Shown in pieces: positions 1-11,410 of a DNA stretch of 64,000 bases. The DNA comes from Sophora flavescens (taxonomy: Eukaryota > Streptophyta > Magnoliopsida > Fabales > Fabaceae). The position numbers and the translations under genes were made by a program. The notes under the pieces were generated by a model that was given only the letters and a program-made list of their open reading frames with translations, ran no database searches and was not told where the DNA came from. Within the stretch, counting starts at the first letter, position 1, and every line of letters begins with the position of its first letter. Location: NCBI GenBank assembly GCA_030762895.1, contig CM061066.1, positions 15,247,751 to 15,311,750 on the forward strand, read 5' to 3'.

Positions 1-186
1 TCACGCCAACCTCAGTTGGTTTTCTAAAAAATATTTTGAAATTTCATTTCGATTTTTTTGGTAAATCATTTGAAAATTAATTTTACTTCTCTTGATATTA
101 ATTAGTTGTTTTGTTGGTTTTGCTTAACGTGTTTATTTGTATTAGTTAATTAACATTTGTGTATTTTTTTGGGTGCATGTATACAG
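1..186 (+). other. 3' part of the last intron of an HKT-type transporter gene
   Basis: This AT-rich stretch has no coding frame. It ends in a T-run (163-170) and a tacag acceptor at 182-186, directly before the coding exon at 187. The previous exon and the donor site lie left of the window. The intron call follows from the HKT homology of the next exon and the acceptor that fits it. Confidence 0.75.
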
Positions 187-385
187 CGCGTATGGGAACG
201 TAGGGTTCACAACAGGATATAGTTGTAAAAGGCAGGTGCATCCGGAGGCAAACTGCCAAGACAAGTGGTTTGGATTCGTGGGAAGATGGAGTGATGAGGG
301 GAAGATCATTCTCATCATCGTCATGTTCTTCGGAAGGCTCAAGAAATTCAACATGGATGGAGGCAAGGCGTGGAAGCTCCTCTGA
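187..385 (+). CDS. HKT1: HKT-type sodium/potassium transporter, C-terminal exon (partial gene)
   Basis: HKT proteins are plasma-membrane Na+ (or Na+/K+) transporters of the Trk/Ktr/HKT superfamily, and in plants they retrieve sodium from the xylem sap. The exon encodes about 65 residues. It opens with the conserved fourth pore-loop motif AYGNVGFTTGYS, whose first glycine belongs to the selectivity filter. A Cys-containing loop follows (SCKRQVHPEANCQDKW), then GRWSDEGK, then a last transmembrane helix (IILIIVMFFGRLKKF) and the terminal KAWKLL before TGA at 383-385. Length and order match the last exon of plant HKT genes. The first base of the exon completes a serine codon split by the intron. 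Only this exon lies in the window, so activity of the gene cannot be judged. The symbol names the family; the paralogue is not resolved. Confidence 0.9.
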
Positions 386-642
386 TTCAATATACTCTAA
401 CCTATCAAGCTCTTCAATTTCATCCTTTTTTTTTTTCTTGTGTGATATTTCAATTTCATATCACTGAATACGTATTGTGTACAATTATGTAAGTATGCAA
501 GGGGCAAAAGAGAGAGAGTGCAAAGTGTTAAAATATATAATGTATCAGTATCCTTATAATTAATGTGAACATGATTGTTTTATTTTATGACATAGTTTTG
601 TGCTTTAAACTTAATTTATATACAAACTATTCACAAAGAAAA
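386..642 (+). other. 3' flank / probable 3' UTR of the HKT gene
   Basis: No coding frame is convincing here. A pyrimidine-rich tract (about 400-445) is followed by AT-rich sequence up to the MITE at 645. The 3' UTR probably ends in this interval, but no polyadenylation site can be fixed. Confidence 0.45.
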
Positions 643-644
643 TA

Positions 645-927
645 CTCCCTCCGATCCCTAATAAAAGAAACAAAATCCTAAAACACACATACCAATGAAA
701 TGTATTGAAATGAACTATTTGTAATTAATATTCATATAATTTTTCAAAAATACCCATTCTAATCTTAATTAATATTTTGATGGCTTATAATTAATGCATT
801 GATTTGGAACTTGTAAATGAGGGTAGTATTGGAAATTAACATTTAACATGTGATAAATTGATACATGCTTCTTATATGTTAGACAAAAAAAAACACATTT
901 ATTTCTTATATGAAGGACCGAAGATAG
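645..927. mobile_element. Stowaway-like MITE (Tc1/mariner type)
   Basis: The left end reads CTCCCTCCGATCCC and pairs imperfectly over about 26 bases with the right end near 902-927. Both ends are flanked by TA (643-644 and 928-929), the Tc1/mariner target duplication. The CTCCCTCCG terminus is the hallmark of Stowaway elements. It is about 283 bp with no coding capacity and lies about 260 bp downstream of the HKT stop codon. Confidence 0.85.
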
Positions 928-1079
928 TACGAAAGATGTGGAAATGGTGGAAGATGTGAGACCTCGTGTGCAAGGTGTTTGGTTGGTGAGACATTATGTT
1001 ATTGCGTGCGAAGATGTGGTGAGATGTTATGCCATTGTGTTGAAGTTATAGGCACTGTTGGAGGAGGAGCAACACCAGT

Positions 1080-1809
1080 TAGGGGTGTTCAGATTCAAAT
1101 CGATAAAAAAAACTCGCATAACTTATCCAAAATAATCAAAAATCGATGGGAATCGAAATTAATTGAATTATTTTTGGATCGATTTTAAAGAGAACCAATC
1201 GGTTCGATTCGATTTTCGATTTTCGATTGGAAGTTCAGGAACTGAACCGAACCCAATGGAACCAATATTTATAGCCTTTTACTCATGTGTTCAGTCTATT
1301 GTTTCCTGCTGTTTTGTTTGCTGTTGTGTGCTGTCGTTTCACTCCCTATACTCATACGTTTAAGCCACTGTTTTGTTAACATGGTTGGACTTTTGATGTA
1401 TGTTTTGTTTCTTTAAGCCACTGTTTTATTTCTTTAATATGCACTTGACACACTCACACACCTCACTGTCAGTTGGCATGCACAGTAATTTCATAGTTGC
1501 CAAAAAATTGAAACAGAAAATGTTACTTTATATTTTGTAGATTATATGTTATTATTTTGAAAATATGTTACCAAAACATGGCAACAGTGAGTCACTGAAC
1601 AAACAGCCTCATTTTGGTAGTTTTTTTTTACTAGGAGATTATATGATTCTTATAATATGTTATTTAATTAATGATGTGTGGTTAAAAACCGAACCGGTCC
1701 AAACCACATTTAATTGGATTGGATCGGATGAATCGAAGTGCATGCTCTTTTTTACTTCGGTTGACTTTTTCCTTCAAAATCGATCCAGACCGAACCGCGA
1801 ACACCCCTA
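1080..1809. mobile_element. non-autonomous hAT-type DNA transposon
   Basis: The termini are inverted: TAGGGGTGTTC at 1080 and GAACACCCCTA ending at 1809. Flanks are ACACCAGT (1072-1079) and ACACCAGC (1810-1817), an 8-bp duplication with one mismatch, as expected for hAT. Subterminal regions are rich in copies of TCGATT and GAACCGAACC in both orientations, which in hAT elements are typical transposase-binding areas. At 730 bp it has no transposase frame, so it could move only with an enzyme supplied from elsewhere. Confidence 0.85.
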
Positions 1810-1914
1810 ACACCAGCCATGGGAGAGCACTCTTATGCAGCGTTTGATATCAGACATATTTTAATATTATTGGAAAAGTGAGATAAGAATAAAAGTTTCG
1901 TATATTTGATACAA

Positions 1915-2150
1915 AAGATTAAAAATCATTCACAGTCATAAAAGACATGAGAATGAAATTTATGAATGAAACTTGAAAATTCCATTCTTATTTGTGAGGA
2001 TGGAAAAGAAATATTCATGAATGAGATTAAAAATCATTCTCAGACATAAGAGATGTTCAAGAATAAAATTTCTTAATGAAAGTTAATTCCTACTTGTCTG
2101 GATGGTCAAAAAATATTAATGAGAGTGAGATTCCAAAAAACGTAGTTTTC
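1915..2150. repeat. diverged tandem duplication, about 120-bp unit, two copies
   Basis: The segment from about 1917 (GATTAAAAATCATTC) recurs from about 2027 with the same order of landmarks: a CAnACATAAnAGA core, AATAAAATTTnTnAATGAAA, and a GGATGGaaAA-like end. No coding potential is seen. Confidence 0.6.
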
Positions 2151-2169
2151 TTAAAAATAAAACATTTTC

Positions 2170-2480
2170 TTAGAATTTGGGTTTTAGGTATAATTCAACC
2201 CCAAAAGTTAACTTAAGAGATAAGGATTGTCCAAATCTTATAAGAACTACTTTGGTCATATCTTTAGTCGATGTGTGATCTCAGCACACACCTTCACACA
2301 TAGGTTTGTACATTTTAAGAGTGGACAAATGTGAGTGAAATAATTGACCCAATAAAAAAATTTAGGATATACTCTATTATCATCTTCGACTTTGGACTTT
2401 AAGCCCAACTCAATGTCAAAAACTAGCTTAAAAGTTAAGGTTGCCCAAATCTTATAAGGATTACTTCCGCCATATATCTA
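2170..2480. repeat. two related copies of a dispersed non-coding repeat
   Basis: About 2190-2265 and 2400-2480 share the order CAACyCcAAAA / TTAAGGnTTG / CCCAAATCTTATAAG / ACTAC. The rest of the interval is AT-rich. The repeat class is not recognised. Confidence 0.5.
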
Positions 2481-3112
2481 ATTACATAAACTAAACTTTC
2501 AAAGTTCAAACCTAAATTATCATGCTGAAACATGGGTTCCTACAGCTGTGCCAACCCTCAAGGGGTTTAAACGGGTGAGATATATCCACTGGTTTGAAAG
2601 AACTGGACTGGTCTTGGTCTTAGGTAAGCATTGTCTACCAACATAGATGGACTCATCCAAGCAAATCGTAAGGTTTGGATCATTAGCTTTTGAAAAACAA
2701 CTGTGATAGAACAGGTGCTCGTAGACCTATGAATATGGCCAGTGGCCACGTTATTACCAGAAATCAAATATTATTGTACATATGCATAACCAAACGGCAA
2801 CAGTTGCCATTGGTAAAGATAATTGCGACTTTGTGTGACATCTGAGTAATCACTAATCATGAAATTGGTGGAATGCATGCATTTGCAGACAATATATAGT
2901 TCTCGTAGTGGTCATGTCATGCTCTTAATTAAAGAGTAGTAAGCAATTAATTCCCCATTTGCTTTTATAAAATATCTTGAGGATTCAAATTCTAATTAAA
3001 TTTCACCATAAGCTCACGTATATTTGGTCTCTCTATTTTATTTCAACAAAACAAGCCATGTACAAGATTGTCCAAATTCTTCGATTGATGGCATTTGATT
3101 TGAACCCCACAC
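2481..3112. other. intergenic, nothing recognised
   Basis: No frame with a believable protein, no terminal repeat and no RNA gene was seen. A 66-codon open stretch on the minus strand (2567-2767) looks like chance. Confidence 0.5.
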
Positions 3113-3122
3113 TAATATCTAC

Positions 3123-3670
3123 TTTTTTTTTTTACTAAGGAAGATATTTATTCATTCAAATTAGTAGAATGCATCGAAAAAAACATAAATCTAATATCGC
3201 GAAAAATCCAAAAGAATGAATCTACGAACAAACTTACAGCACTTAGGTTAATAACATAATACGACAAAATCAAAATGCCTACACAAGTGACAAAATCAAA
3301 GTCACTAGAATACCCATGCTTCCGGATATGTAACATTGACGCCCAAGTCCTGATCAAATTTGTGATGGATCGAAACAGATTTTTCAATCTGAACCAAACG
3401 AACACCGCAGAAACTAAACAACACCGCACCAAGACGACAAACAACAATATTACCATACACAGACGGTGAAAAACAAGGAAAACACGAAGAAAAAAAAAAC
3501 CAGATCTATATGGAAAAACCACTTATTTAGATTTAGATAATAGATAAGCAAAAACGAAGTAAAGTGGTGATTCCAAGTCAAAAAATATCCAAAACTATCC
3601 TTTATGATGGCAGCGAGAAGAGAGAGAATTTGAAGTTAGAGAGAGAAGATACTATGAAAAATGAAAATTT
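3123..3670 (-). mobile_element. short retroposed 3' end (LINE-like, 5'-truncated)
   Basis: On the minus strand the sequence ends in AATAAA about 20 bases before a poly(A) run, seen on the plus strand as the T-run 3123-3133. It is flanked by near-identical short repeats (TAATATCTACT at 3113-3123 and TAATATATCTACT at 3671-3683). Poly(A) plus a variable-length duplication is the signature of target-primed retroposition. No reverse transcriptase remains, so the parent could be a LINE or another transcript. The 124-codon open frame inside looks like 3' UTR. Confidence 0.6.
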
Positions 3671-3684
3671 TAATATATCTACTC

Positions 3685-4268
3685 GGATTCTGGAGGCAAA
3701 AAATCTGAAGGCTTTCCACATTTGACTGCAAACCTAATTGAGCTCAATCCCTGCTGTTCACGTGTGGGACATACGCATAGGCAACCACCAACGATTAACA
3801 TGCGTCATGATTCATGAATATTGACATTTGATGCTCAATGGATTCAAACTTCAAAGGCTTTACAGTGCCCATTTTATTGCTATTTATATACCCATTATAC
3901 ATTCGTAGATATTTTTTAGGTAAGTTGTCCCAAGCACGCATCTCTTAAAAAATTCTAGGCTGACAAATGGTAAGCATTTGTCCACATGAATCATGATCGA
4001 TCAAGAATAGTAGAAACGTTTCTTATACATTTATTAGAACAGAAAAAATTATAGCTTAGACTTAGTTTATTTCATAGCAACTATTGACTGTCTTAACAGA
4101 AATGATGACCATCACTCCACTTGAGCTATAATTATCATGTGATATAACTAATTATTAGACGTGTATCTCATATAAAAATCTGAATAAAATTCTTTTAAAG
4201 TGAGTGTGCCATTAAAATAATAAAATAAAAGTATACTCTTAGATGATTTAATATGTTAAGATACTTTT
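3685..4268. other. intergenic, nothing recognised
   Basis: AT-rich sequence without a plausible gene, terminal repeat or RNA gene. Confidence 0.5.
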
Positions 4269-4277
4269 TAAAATTTT

Positions 4278-5500
4278 TTTTTTGCTTAATTACAGTTTTA
4301 GTCTCCCAACTTTAACTCATGTGATTTTAGTCTCCAAATTTTTTTTGACCACATTTAATCCTCCAATCTTTGAAAAGTTGCAATACTAGTCCTTCCATCC
4401 ACCAACCGTTAGTTTTCTAACAGAAGTATCCTAGGATGACATTAATTTAATTAAAATAATTAAATAAAAAAACTTAAACGAAATGTTTAGTAGGTCACGC
4501 TATCCTTATGCTTCTTCTTCTTACAGATCTGCCTTTGCTTATGCTTCTTCTTCCTCGTTAAGTTAGGGTTCTAACTTCTAATCCAAAATTTGTGAGCACG
4601 GGTACAACGGGTAAATCTCCAGATTGTGGGGTGATGTCGTGAGGCTGTTGCAGTGGACAAGACGTGGATTGCGCTCTGTTATGCGGTCATGGTTCCTATT
4701 GGCGAGTGACTCTGCAACTAAATGGAAGAGCATGGTTCTAACTAGCTTTGGCTCACATAGAAGGTTGAATGGCTGAGCTTGCCGATTTTGGCGCCTATTG
4801 TAGGACTTGGGTTTTTGTTGATGATTTTTTGTTGTGTATTTTGAAAGGGGGTTTGCAATGGTTTTTGCAGTGATTTTTACGAAGGATGATGATTCATTGG
4901 CATGGATTTTGTTTTATAATTTCTGTAATTTTTCATGATGAGCATGAAATGTGAAAGGCTTGGTGGAGATTCCGGTCGAATTCTGGAGGTTTTGTACCAT
5001 ATTTCTATCCACAATACTACAACATTCTTTATCTCAATTCGGTCCAATTCTGGAGGTTCTACACACAAGTATAGATATTATGCCAAGTCTTCCCTGGGTA
5101 AATAAATCCCTTCAAAAGAGTTCGTTTCTTTCTAGTTCTTTTTTGACATCTCGTTTCAAGAGAGGCAGATTGGGTGCAAATGGTGATGTCCAAATTGAAA
5201 AGTTGAAGGAAGAAGAAGAAGAACCATACGCAGGAGTAGATAGCATAGCAGGAAGAAAAAGCATAAGCAGATATTTGATTTATTTTTTTAAAATTATTTT
5301 AATTAAATAAATGCTAATTTAGCCTTATATGTGAAGACGTTTGCCACTTAGGATATTTTCGTCAGAAAACTAACGGCTGGTGGATGGAAGGACTAGTATT
5401 ACAACTTTTCAAAAATTGAAGGATTAAATGCGCTCAAAAAAAATTTGGAGGACTAAAATCACACGAGTTAAAATTGGTGGACTAAAATTGTAATTAAGTC
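4278..5500. mobile_element. Mutator-like element (MULE) with long terminal inverted repeats
   Basis: The two ends are inverted copies over more than 200 bp. The left copy carries CTTAATTACAGTTTTAGTC from about 4285, and the right copy ends in the complement (GACTAAAATTGTAATTAAG). The match goes on inward through a CTTCTTCTT-rich zone. TAAAATTTT stands at 4269-4277 and again at 5501-5509, a perfect 9-bp duplication as Mutator-type transposition makes. No transposase is visible. The middle (about 4640-5210) is less AT-rich and holds a 119-codon open frame (4951-5310) that I do not recognise. Confidence 0.75.
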
Positions 5501-5509
5501 TAAAATTTT

Positions 5510-6853
5510 ATAGTCTAACTTGATATCAACTCGGGTGGTAATTTTAAAGGATCATATCTACTTTCAATTAAGCATGTGTTTGGAAACATTGGTGAATCCT
5601 AGCAAAATCACTTCTCCACCGTGAAAGCTACATATTGTAGTTTATGTATCAATGTGATTCTGATCCAAATTGAAGAACTTTCAAGCACACTATAAGTTCA
5701 TTGCGTTAGAGAAGGGAGGTACAATTCCACCCAATTGTGTAAATTTTTATGGAATTTTTAAGGAAAAATAAAAGATGTAAGAATATTTTACTCAAAGTAT
5801 TATATGACGTTACTCTACTAGTTGATATTATTAGCTAATATACAATTTGATTATAACTAGTAATAATAGCCACTCGTGGGTTATGGTTTACTTGTGGAAT
5901 TTGATGGTTTGATAATGGTAATGGTAGGTGAAATCAGGACAATCTTCATTAGGTCTTGGGTTTATTTTTGTGGATGGATTTCTGTTTTGTATCTTTTGTG
6001 GACATTGGGGTCAAAATTTGTGAGCACTATTTGGTTCATATCTGGGAGTGTATGTGGGTGAAATGTTGGAAGCTTTCATGATGGCCATACCTGTGCTGGG
6101 TCATATATTTTCGGTTTACTGGTGGTCTGCTATTTCCCTCAGAGTAATGGAACTTCTTTGATATTGTGGCTGTGTTTTTTTTAATCGTTTCTCGGATCTG
6201 CAGTGGTTGGGATGGTTTGCTCATATTGCTTTCTCTTGATTTTGTAAATGCTTGACTGGATTGGGACCTTTTGTGGACTTTTTGCTTCTGGTTTTGAGGA
6301 TTATTGGCTGCTTTTTTAGGTGCTCTCAGTGCATATTCTTGCTGCTGGTTCTGCTATTCAATACCCATTGAATTTTGGTTCCTGAATGTTTACTGCTATC
6401 TGGGTGGTATATTAATTTGGAAATGCTACTTTGGCATCAGCCTGAACATTTTGGTCTGATTAAGTGGGATGGTCAATTTCATTAACAAGTATCAACTGGT
6501 TGCTTTTGTGTAAGGTGTAGGTGGTGATTACAGGTCATTCTAATTCAGTTTTTCCATGGATTGTTTGGTGATCGGTTGTTGGTTTGGAGAGGATTTTACT
6601 AGGCCTTCTTAACTCTGCTTGTACTGGAGGTGGCTAGGATGGATTCCTTTTGGTCAGTCTTGGTTTTTCTCAATGTATAGGTTAATTATGTTTAATCTTG
6701 GACTCTAACTTTTGTAAAGAAAATACTATCCTTCCTTTAGGGTAGTTTTTGTTTATGTCTAATATGAGGGAAGTCCCTCGTATGTGAGGGAGTTAAATTG
6801 TCTGGGAAGTGGAGGTAAACACTGGGTTCTTAACATCAATTTAAAGTGTTAAC
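5510..6853. other. unassigned host sequence left of the nested cluster
   Basis: No gene is recognised. About 5870-6790 is richer in G+T than its surroundings, has no long open frame, and could be a decayed transcript-derived repeat. The LTR of TEK1 starts at 6854. Confidence 0.4.
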
Positions 6854-8428
6854 TGAGATGCCCCGACATCCCATTAAAGAAAACCCATAATATTTAGAAC
6901 CTAAACATGTTATTATCGTTAAGCGTATATGTTAAAAACAACGGAAAAATTAAAACTTAAAATATAAACAACATATATACATACATGCATAACAAAAACA
7001 CATCATAACATGATACAGTACAGTAAAGGGAATCCCATCAGTAGGATCCCAAATATGTACAAAGCAAACAAACTAAATTATGCAATGGAATATACAACGT
7101 CTCAAAAAGACGCATTGGCCATAAACACTAAACTCTACCACTAGAATCCACGGCTCGTCCTTCAGCATTTGGCTCATAAGGATTCTCATCCAATTCCTCC
7201 AAAGCTGGTTCCTCTGCAGGGTCTTCTCATGATGATCACATAACCAAACATACACCATAGAGAAAATAGGGGATAAGAAACATACTATAATAAAAAACGG
7301 GAGAGGATTCATAACATAATACCCAATAATAGTACACCAATATCCATCACACAATAACCACGTATATAAGCATTCATCCTCCAATCATTGTACCATCCTC
7401 TACCCTATACACTCATGCAGCTATACCTCTATACTGACATGGTCATCTCAAATACTGTCACATTTTAGTCATTTGTCCAATAAATCTCGGTGCACCCAGC
7501 TGTTCCCGCTAGAGGGCTCATTTAGAGAATGAAACTATTTCCCCATCCTCGGTGGAGAATAGTCGCACACCCTGATCTCAAATACTATCACATTTTAGTC
7601 ATTTGTCCAATAAATCTCGGTGCACCCACCAGTTTTCGCTAGAGGGCTCATTCAGATAATGAAACCCTAGTGGAGAATAGTCGCACACCCCGATCTCAAA
7701 TACTATCACATTTTAGTCATTTGTCCAATAAATCTAGGTGCACTCACCATTTCTCGCTAGAGGCCTCATTCAGAGAATGAAACTATTTCTCCATCCCCGA
7801 TGGAGAATAGTCGCACAACCTGGACTATAATAGATCACGGTAGTCTTCCTCGAGTCTCATCGCCTGCAGGGCACTCACCCTTGACTCACCCTGACCTCGT
7901 GTGTTCCCCTCTCACGGCTGTGATTAATCCCACACATCCATAGATGCCTCACCGACTTGTATAGGTTCATAGTGCCTCAACCTTACGTCACCATCTCCTA
8001 GATAACCTCAACAATAATAATATCTCATTGGTCTCATCACCGTATCACAATAATCATCTCGATTAGCCACTTCTGAACTTCATGTTTCATGAACCCCCAC
8101 ATACATCACTATACTCATCATGTATCAACTCTCAGATAATCTCTATGCACAATAATCACAATCATCATCCATCAAATCAACATGTCATCAGTACAGTCAT
8201 CTCCACATATAATAAAATAATACATATAATATAAATATATATACTCCAATCAATATAGATAATCCAAACAACTCATCATATATCAAACATGTATCCCTAA
8301 CAGTCAAACCAGTCAATTCAATCAACCTCAATAATAACATAATATATATTATACGTAACAACGATAAAAGTACAATTCTACTATCACCATTAGTAACACT
8401 AAATAGTCCCCGATATGATATTGACATT
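6854..8428 (-). mobile_element. TEK1 (Tekay/Del chromovirus) 3' LTR, first segment
   Basis: It starts TGAGATGCCCCGAC on the plus strand, the complement of the LTR 3' end, and matches 46931-48002 and 52043-52500 closely. The LTR is cut at 8428 by COP1 and resumes at 43379, for a total of about 2.85 kb. Orientation follows from the tRNA-Met primer site at 46914-46925 and the polypurine tract at 44658-44675. The outer TEK1 target duplication cannot be checked because the other end is beyond the window. Confidence 0.85.
7445..7820 (-). repeat. three tandem repeats of about 118-130 bp inside the TEK1 LTR
   Basis: Units start with ATCTCAAATACT at 7445, 7575 and 7693, and each ends near GGAGAATAGTCGCACA. 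The other LTR has the same three-unit array at 47523-47910, so the array predates the insertion of TEK1. Confidence 0.85.
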
Positions 8429-9467
8429 TGTTAAGTCTTTGAAATGTCTAATGTGCATTTCCCTAAGTTTTGATGTGATCTAAACATTGGTTAATGATTT
8501 AATTAACCTTCATGTTGGTTGCTAACCTGTCTACTAGAGTGTAGATCAAAACAGTAAGAATCATCTGGCTGCTCACGTAGATGACTACCTGTCTGGATAA
8601 GCAAAAGTCAATCTGCCTGCTGATTAGGATTATTGACTTTCTTCAAGTGAAGCTTTCAACCTGTCTTCCCACAAGTTCCTATACTTCTCTGAAGTTCCTC
8701 AATGAAAAAACAAAGATCAAACAAGCTTTTGCAAGCTTTCCTATCATAAAGAAGACTCGAAGCTTTCTCTCTTACTTAGTCTCACGCTTATCAAGAAAAG
8801 TCAGAAGTCACTCTCACAAGCAACCTCCGAAATCAAAACTGAAGTCCAGTTAAAGAATGCTTCCAACATGCTTTATTCACAAGTACTTCTGGTTATTACA
8901 CAAAAAGGGAAAAGTACTCAGCAAAGTACATAAAACACTCTGCACAACTCTGCTATGGCTAGTTCACGATGCACAAAGCCATGATCCTTCATGTTATAGT
9001 ACAACCAACGTTCCTATTGCATTAATGGCTGCCCAGAATGACTCTATTACATTTAATGAAGTTCTGTCTGAAGCCAACATTTAAAGGAATGTCTCTAACG
9101 GATCTTAAATGCTTGAAGGCTATAAATACAGAAGTCATTGAAGATGATAAAGGATACACATCATTAAAGTCATTACTCTGCGAATTTATTTCCTTTATTC
9201 TTTCAATCTTTATTCTTCAATCATTTGAAGTTATTACACAGTCTTTCCTAAGCTTACATTTAAACCACTCTTTGAGTGCTAGTGAAAGATCTGTCTGTCT
9301 GATTGTATTTGTTACAAACAAACTTTTTAACCAAACCTGAGGGAGCCCGAAGAGGCTAGGTGTGCAACGAATACTTGTCTTTGAGGCTGAAGATGCTAGG
9401 TGTGCAAAAAATACTTGGAGTCTGTAACCTGATCAGTTATAGTGGATAATGCTGCCAAGGACTAGAT
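8429..9467 (+). mobile_element. COP1 (SIRE/Maximus-type copia) 5' LTR, truncated
   Basis: It starts TGTTAAGTC directly after ACATT (8424-8428) and matches the complete COP1 LTR at 42023-43373 for about its first 1.04 kb. The last roughly 300 bp of the LTR and the primer site are missing, because SL2 starts at 9468 and gag resumes only near 10896. Copia-type gag and polymerase downstream fix the strand. Confidence 0.85.
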
Positions 9468-10895
9468 TGATAATTCGCTGGCTTATCATGTTTTATCTAT
9501 TATTTTAGAGTGGATTTAATCAATTAAGTTGAGTTGAATACTTGATTTAACCCAAATTAGACTTTGTTTTCCTATTTTAGTTATTTTAGAGTCAATGTGT
9601 GCATTTAATTGATTTTAATTAGAATTTAATTGATTTTCTCAAGATTTTCTTATTTTATTTTTAGGAAATGACAAAGAAGAAGGATTGCAATTAAATTGAA
9701 GATTGCCATGTAAATTACGAGGGCCCACATGATGGATTTGAATCCAAATCAATTTGGATTTTAATTATTATGATTAAAAGATAATTCAATTGGCTTTGAG
9801 AGAAAAAATTGGATTTGGATAATAATTGGCTATCACAACAACAAAGGATATGATAAGATTTTGAAATTAATTTGGAGATATTGATTTGACAATTAAATAC
9901 GAAGATTAAAATGCTTAGGACCAGTTATGTTGGAGTTTGCATGAAGGCGAAGCTTGAAATACAAGAAAAATGAGCCAAACAGAGCCCATCACGGACATTA
10001 TCGAGTAGGGCTGAAAAAGAAAGAAGAATACAAAGTCAGAACCTGTAACGGCCAGGCCGTGATGGTCATCACTGTCGTGATAGGCCAACCAGTGTCAAGT
10101 TCTCCAGGACAAAATCTGTCACGGCCTGGCCGTCACAGGCATCACGGCCGTGACGCGCAAATCTGAAATTTTGATTTGCTGATTTAATTTGATTTTGTAA
10201 TGGTTTCAAATCTAAGTTAACCTACTCTATAAATAGGGCAATTAGGCTCGAAAAATAGGAATCTTTTGACTGCTACTAATTGGCAAAAATTATGATTTCT
10301 CTTCTTCTCAATTTCTTCTTTTCTCTTAGGATTTTTATGCTTTTGTTATTCAAGGTTGTTATGAATATGTCAATGCTTGAGTAGTCTTTTTATTTCTAAG
10401 AATTGGGGCTATGCCCAAGACTTGTTTTATGTAATGAATTGATGTTTTACCTTTGTTAATTCCAATTTGCTTTTGATTTAATTCCTATTACATGAATTAC
10501 TTGTGAATTTGGTGCGCACTTATTTGCATGTCATAGATACTCTAAGGATGAACCTAGCGGTGAACTTAGGTATTGGATCTATAGGGATTGAACATAGGAC
10601 TTAAATTACGAGAGTTAGAAACGGTCCTTCGAGGGTTCATTGAATTGTCACGAATCTTAATGAGTTCAATTTAAATACAATTATCACGAGAGTAGGGGTT
10701 GGTTTAATTGGGCACAGTTCTTATATCTCAAGAGGGAACATTAACTTATTTAGAATAAATTCACCTTCAAAGCAATTTTGATAATTAACAAGAATGGTAG
10801 TCAATCTAGTAGCTTGAGCAGTCTTGTTGGTAACCCAATTCCTGGAAATCTTTTTTAAAATTTGAAATCCCAAAAATATTGTCAACTCAGTGTAG
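9468..10895 (+). mobile_element. SL2: partial LTR of a non-autonomous family related to NA2
   Basis: It starts TGATAATTCGCTGG inside the COP1 LTR and shares landmarks with the NA2 LTR (CCCAAATTAGACTT, then a block of GC-rich palindromic words, here at 9980-10165). The right boundary is set only by the return of copia gag sequence. No matching target duplication is seen, so the right end is probably deleted together with COP1 sequence. It has no coding capacity. Confidence 0.6.
9980..10165 (+). repeat. cluster of CACGGCC/GGCCGTG palindromic words in SL2
   Basis: The stretch holds several inverted words built on ATCACGGCCGTGA, for example GGCCAGGCCGTGATGG, CACGGCCTGGCCGT and ATCACGGCCGTGACG, in otherwise AT-rich DNA. 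The same words occur in the NA1 LTRs (20645-20690 and 24564-24605) and once inside NA1 near 22337. Confidence 0.8.
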
Positions 10896-11115
10896 TCAAA
10901 TGACTGGAAGATTCCAAACTATTGTCAACAGTTTAAGATCTCTTGGCAAAATTTACACAAATGCTGAGAAGGTTGGAAAGATTCTAAGAAGTCTACCTAA
11001 ACAGTAGAGACCCTTGGTCACTGCTATCTCTCAAGCCAAGGATCTCACTACCATAACTATGGATGAACTTCTTGGAACACTCACTGTTCATGAGCAAGAA
11101 CTTGGAGATGAAGTT
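10896..11115 (+). pseudogene. COP1 gag, first part (UBN2-type copia Gag)
   Basis: Copia Gag packages element RNA into virus-like particles. The frame gives RFQTIVNSLRSLG, AEKVGKILRSLP and TMDELLGTLTVHEQEL, which are landmarks of UBN2-type Gag in SIRE/Maximus elements. An in-frame TAG after RSLPKQ stands where the family has Trp, a G-to-A change. The N-terminus is missing. The frame is cut at 11115 by SL1 and continues in phase after the duplicated AAGTT at 15797-15801. Confidence 0.8.
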
Positions 11116-11274
11116 TGTGACGCCCCAAAAATTTTAGTAAGGGGACACTAATTAATTAACTAATTAACTAAGTATAAAGAGGTTGAAAGGGTTTTATCAT
11201 CCCAATGTGAAGATCGTATGATGGAACATTTTGCTCGTCCGAATTTAGTTAAAACCGGTTCAAAGATAATAGGG

Positions 11275-11410
11275 TGCATGTGTGCAAAGTGTGAAGGTGC
11301 ATGTGTGCCAAGTGTAAGAGTGCATGTGTGCAAAGTGTGAAGGTGCATGTGTGCCAAGTGTAAGGGTGTCACCAACACCAAGTGCATGTGTGCCAAGTGT
11401 AAGGATGCAA
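11275..11410 (+). repeat. minisatellite, about 22-bp unit
   Basis: GTGCATGTGTGCcAAGTGTaAG repeats about five times, alternating two variants (CAAAGTGTGAAGG and CCAAGTGTAAGAG) so that the higher-order unit is about 44 bp. Confidence 0.85.

Noticed and set aside
3148..3522. 124-codon hydrophobic open frame on the minus strand
   Set aside because: It lies within a short retroposed 3' end with poly(A) and a target duplication; composition fits UTR, and no known motif is seen.
4951..5310. 119-codon open frame
   Set aside because: It runs into the inverted terminal repeat of the MULE and resembles no protein I know; mentioned only as possible captured sequence.
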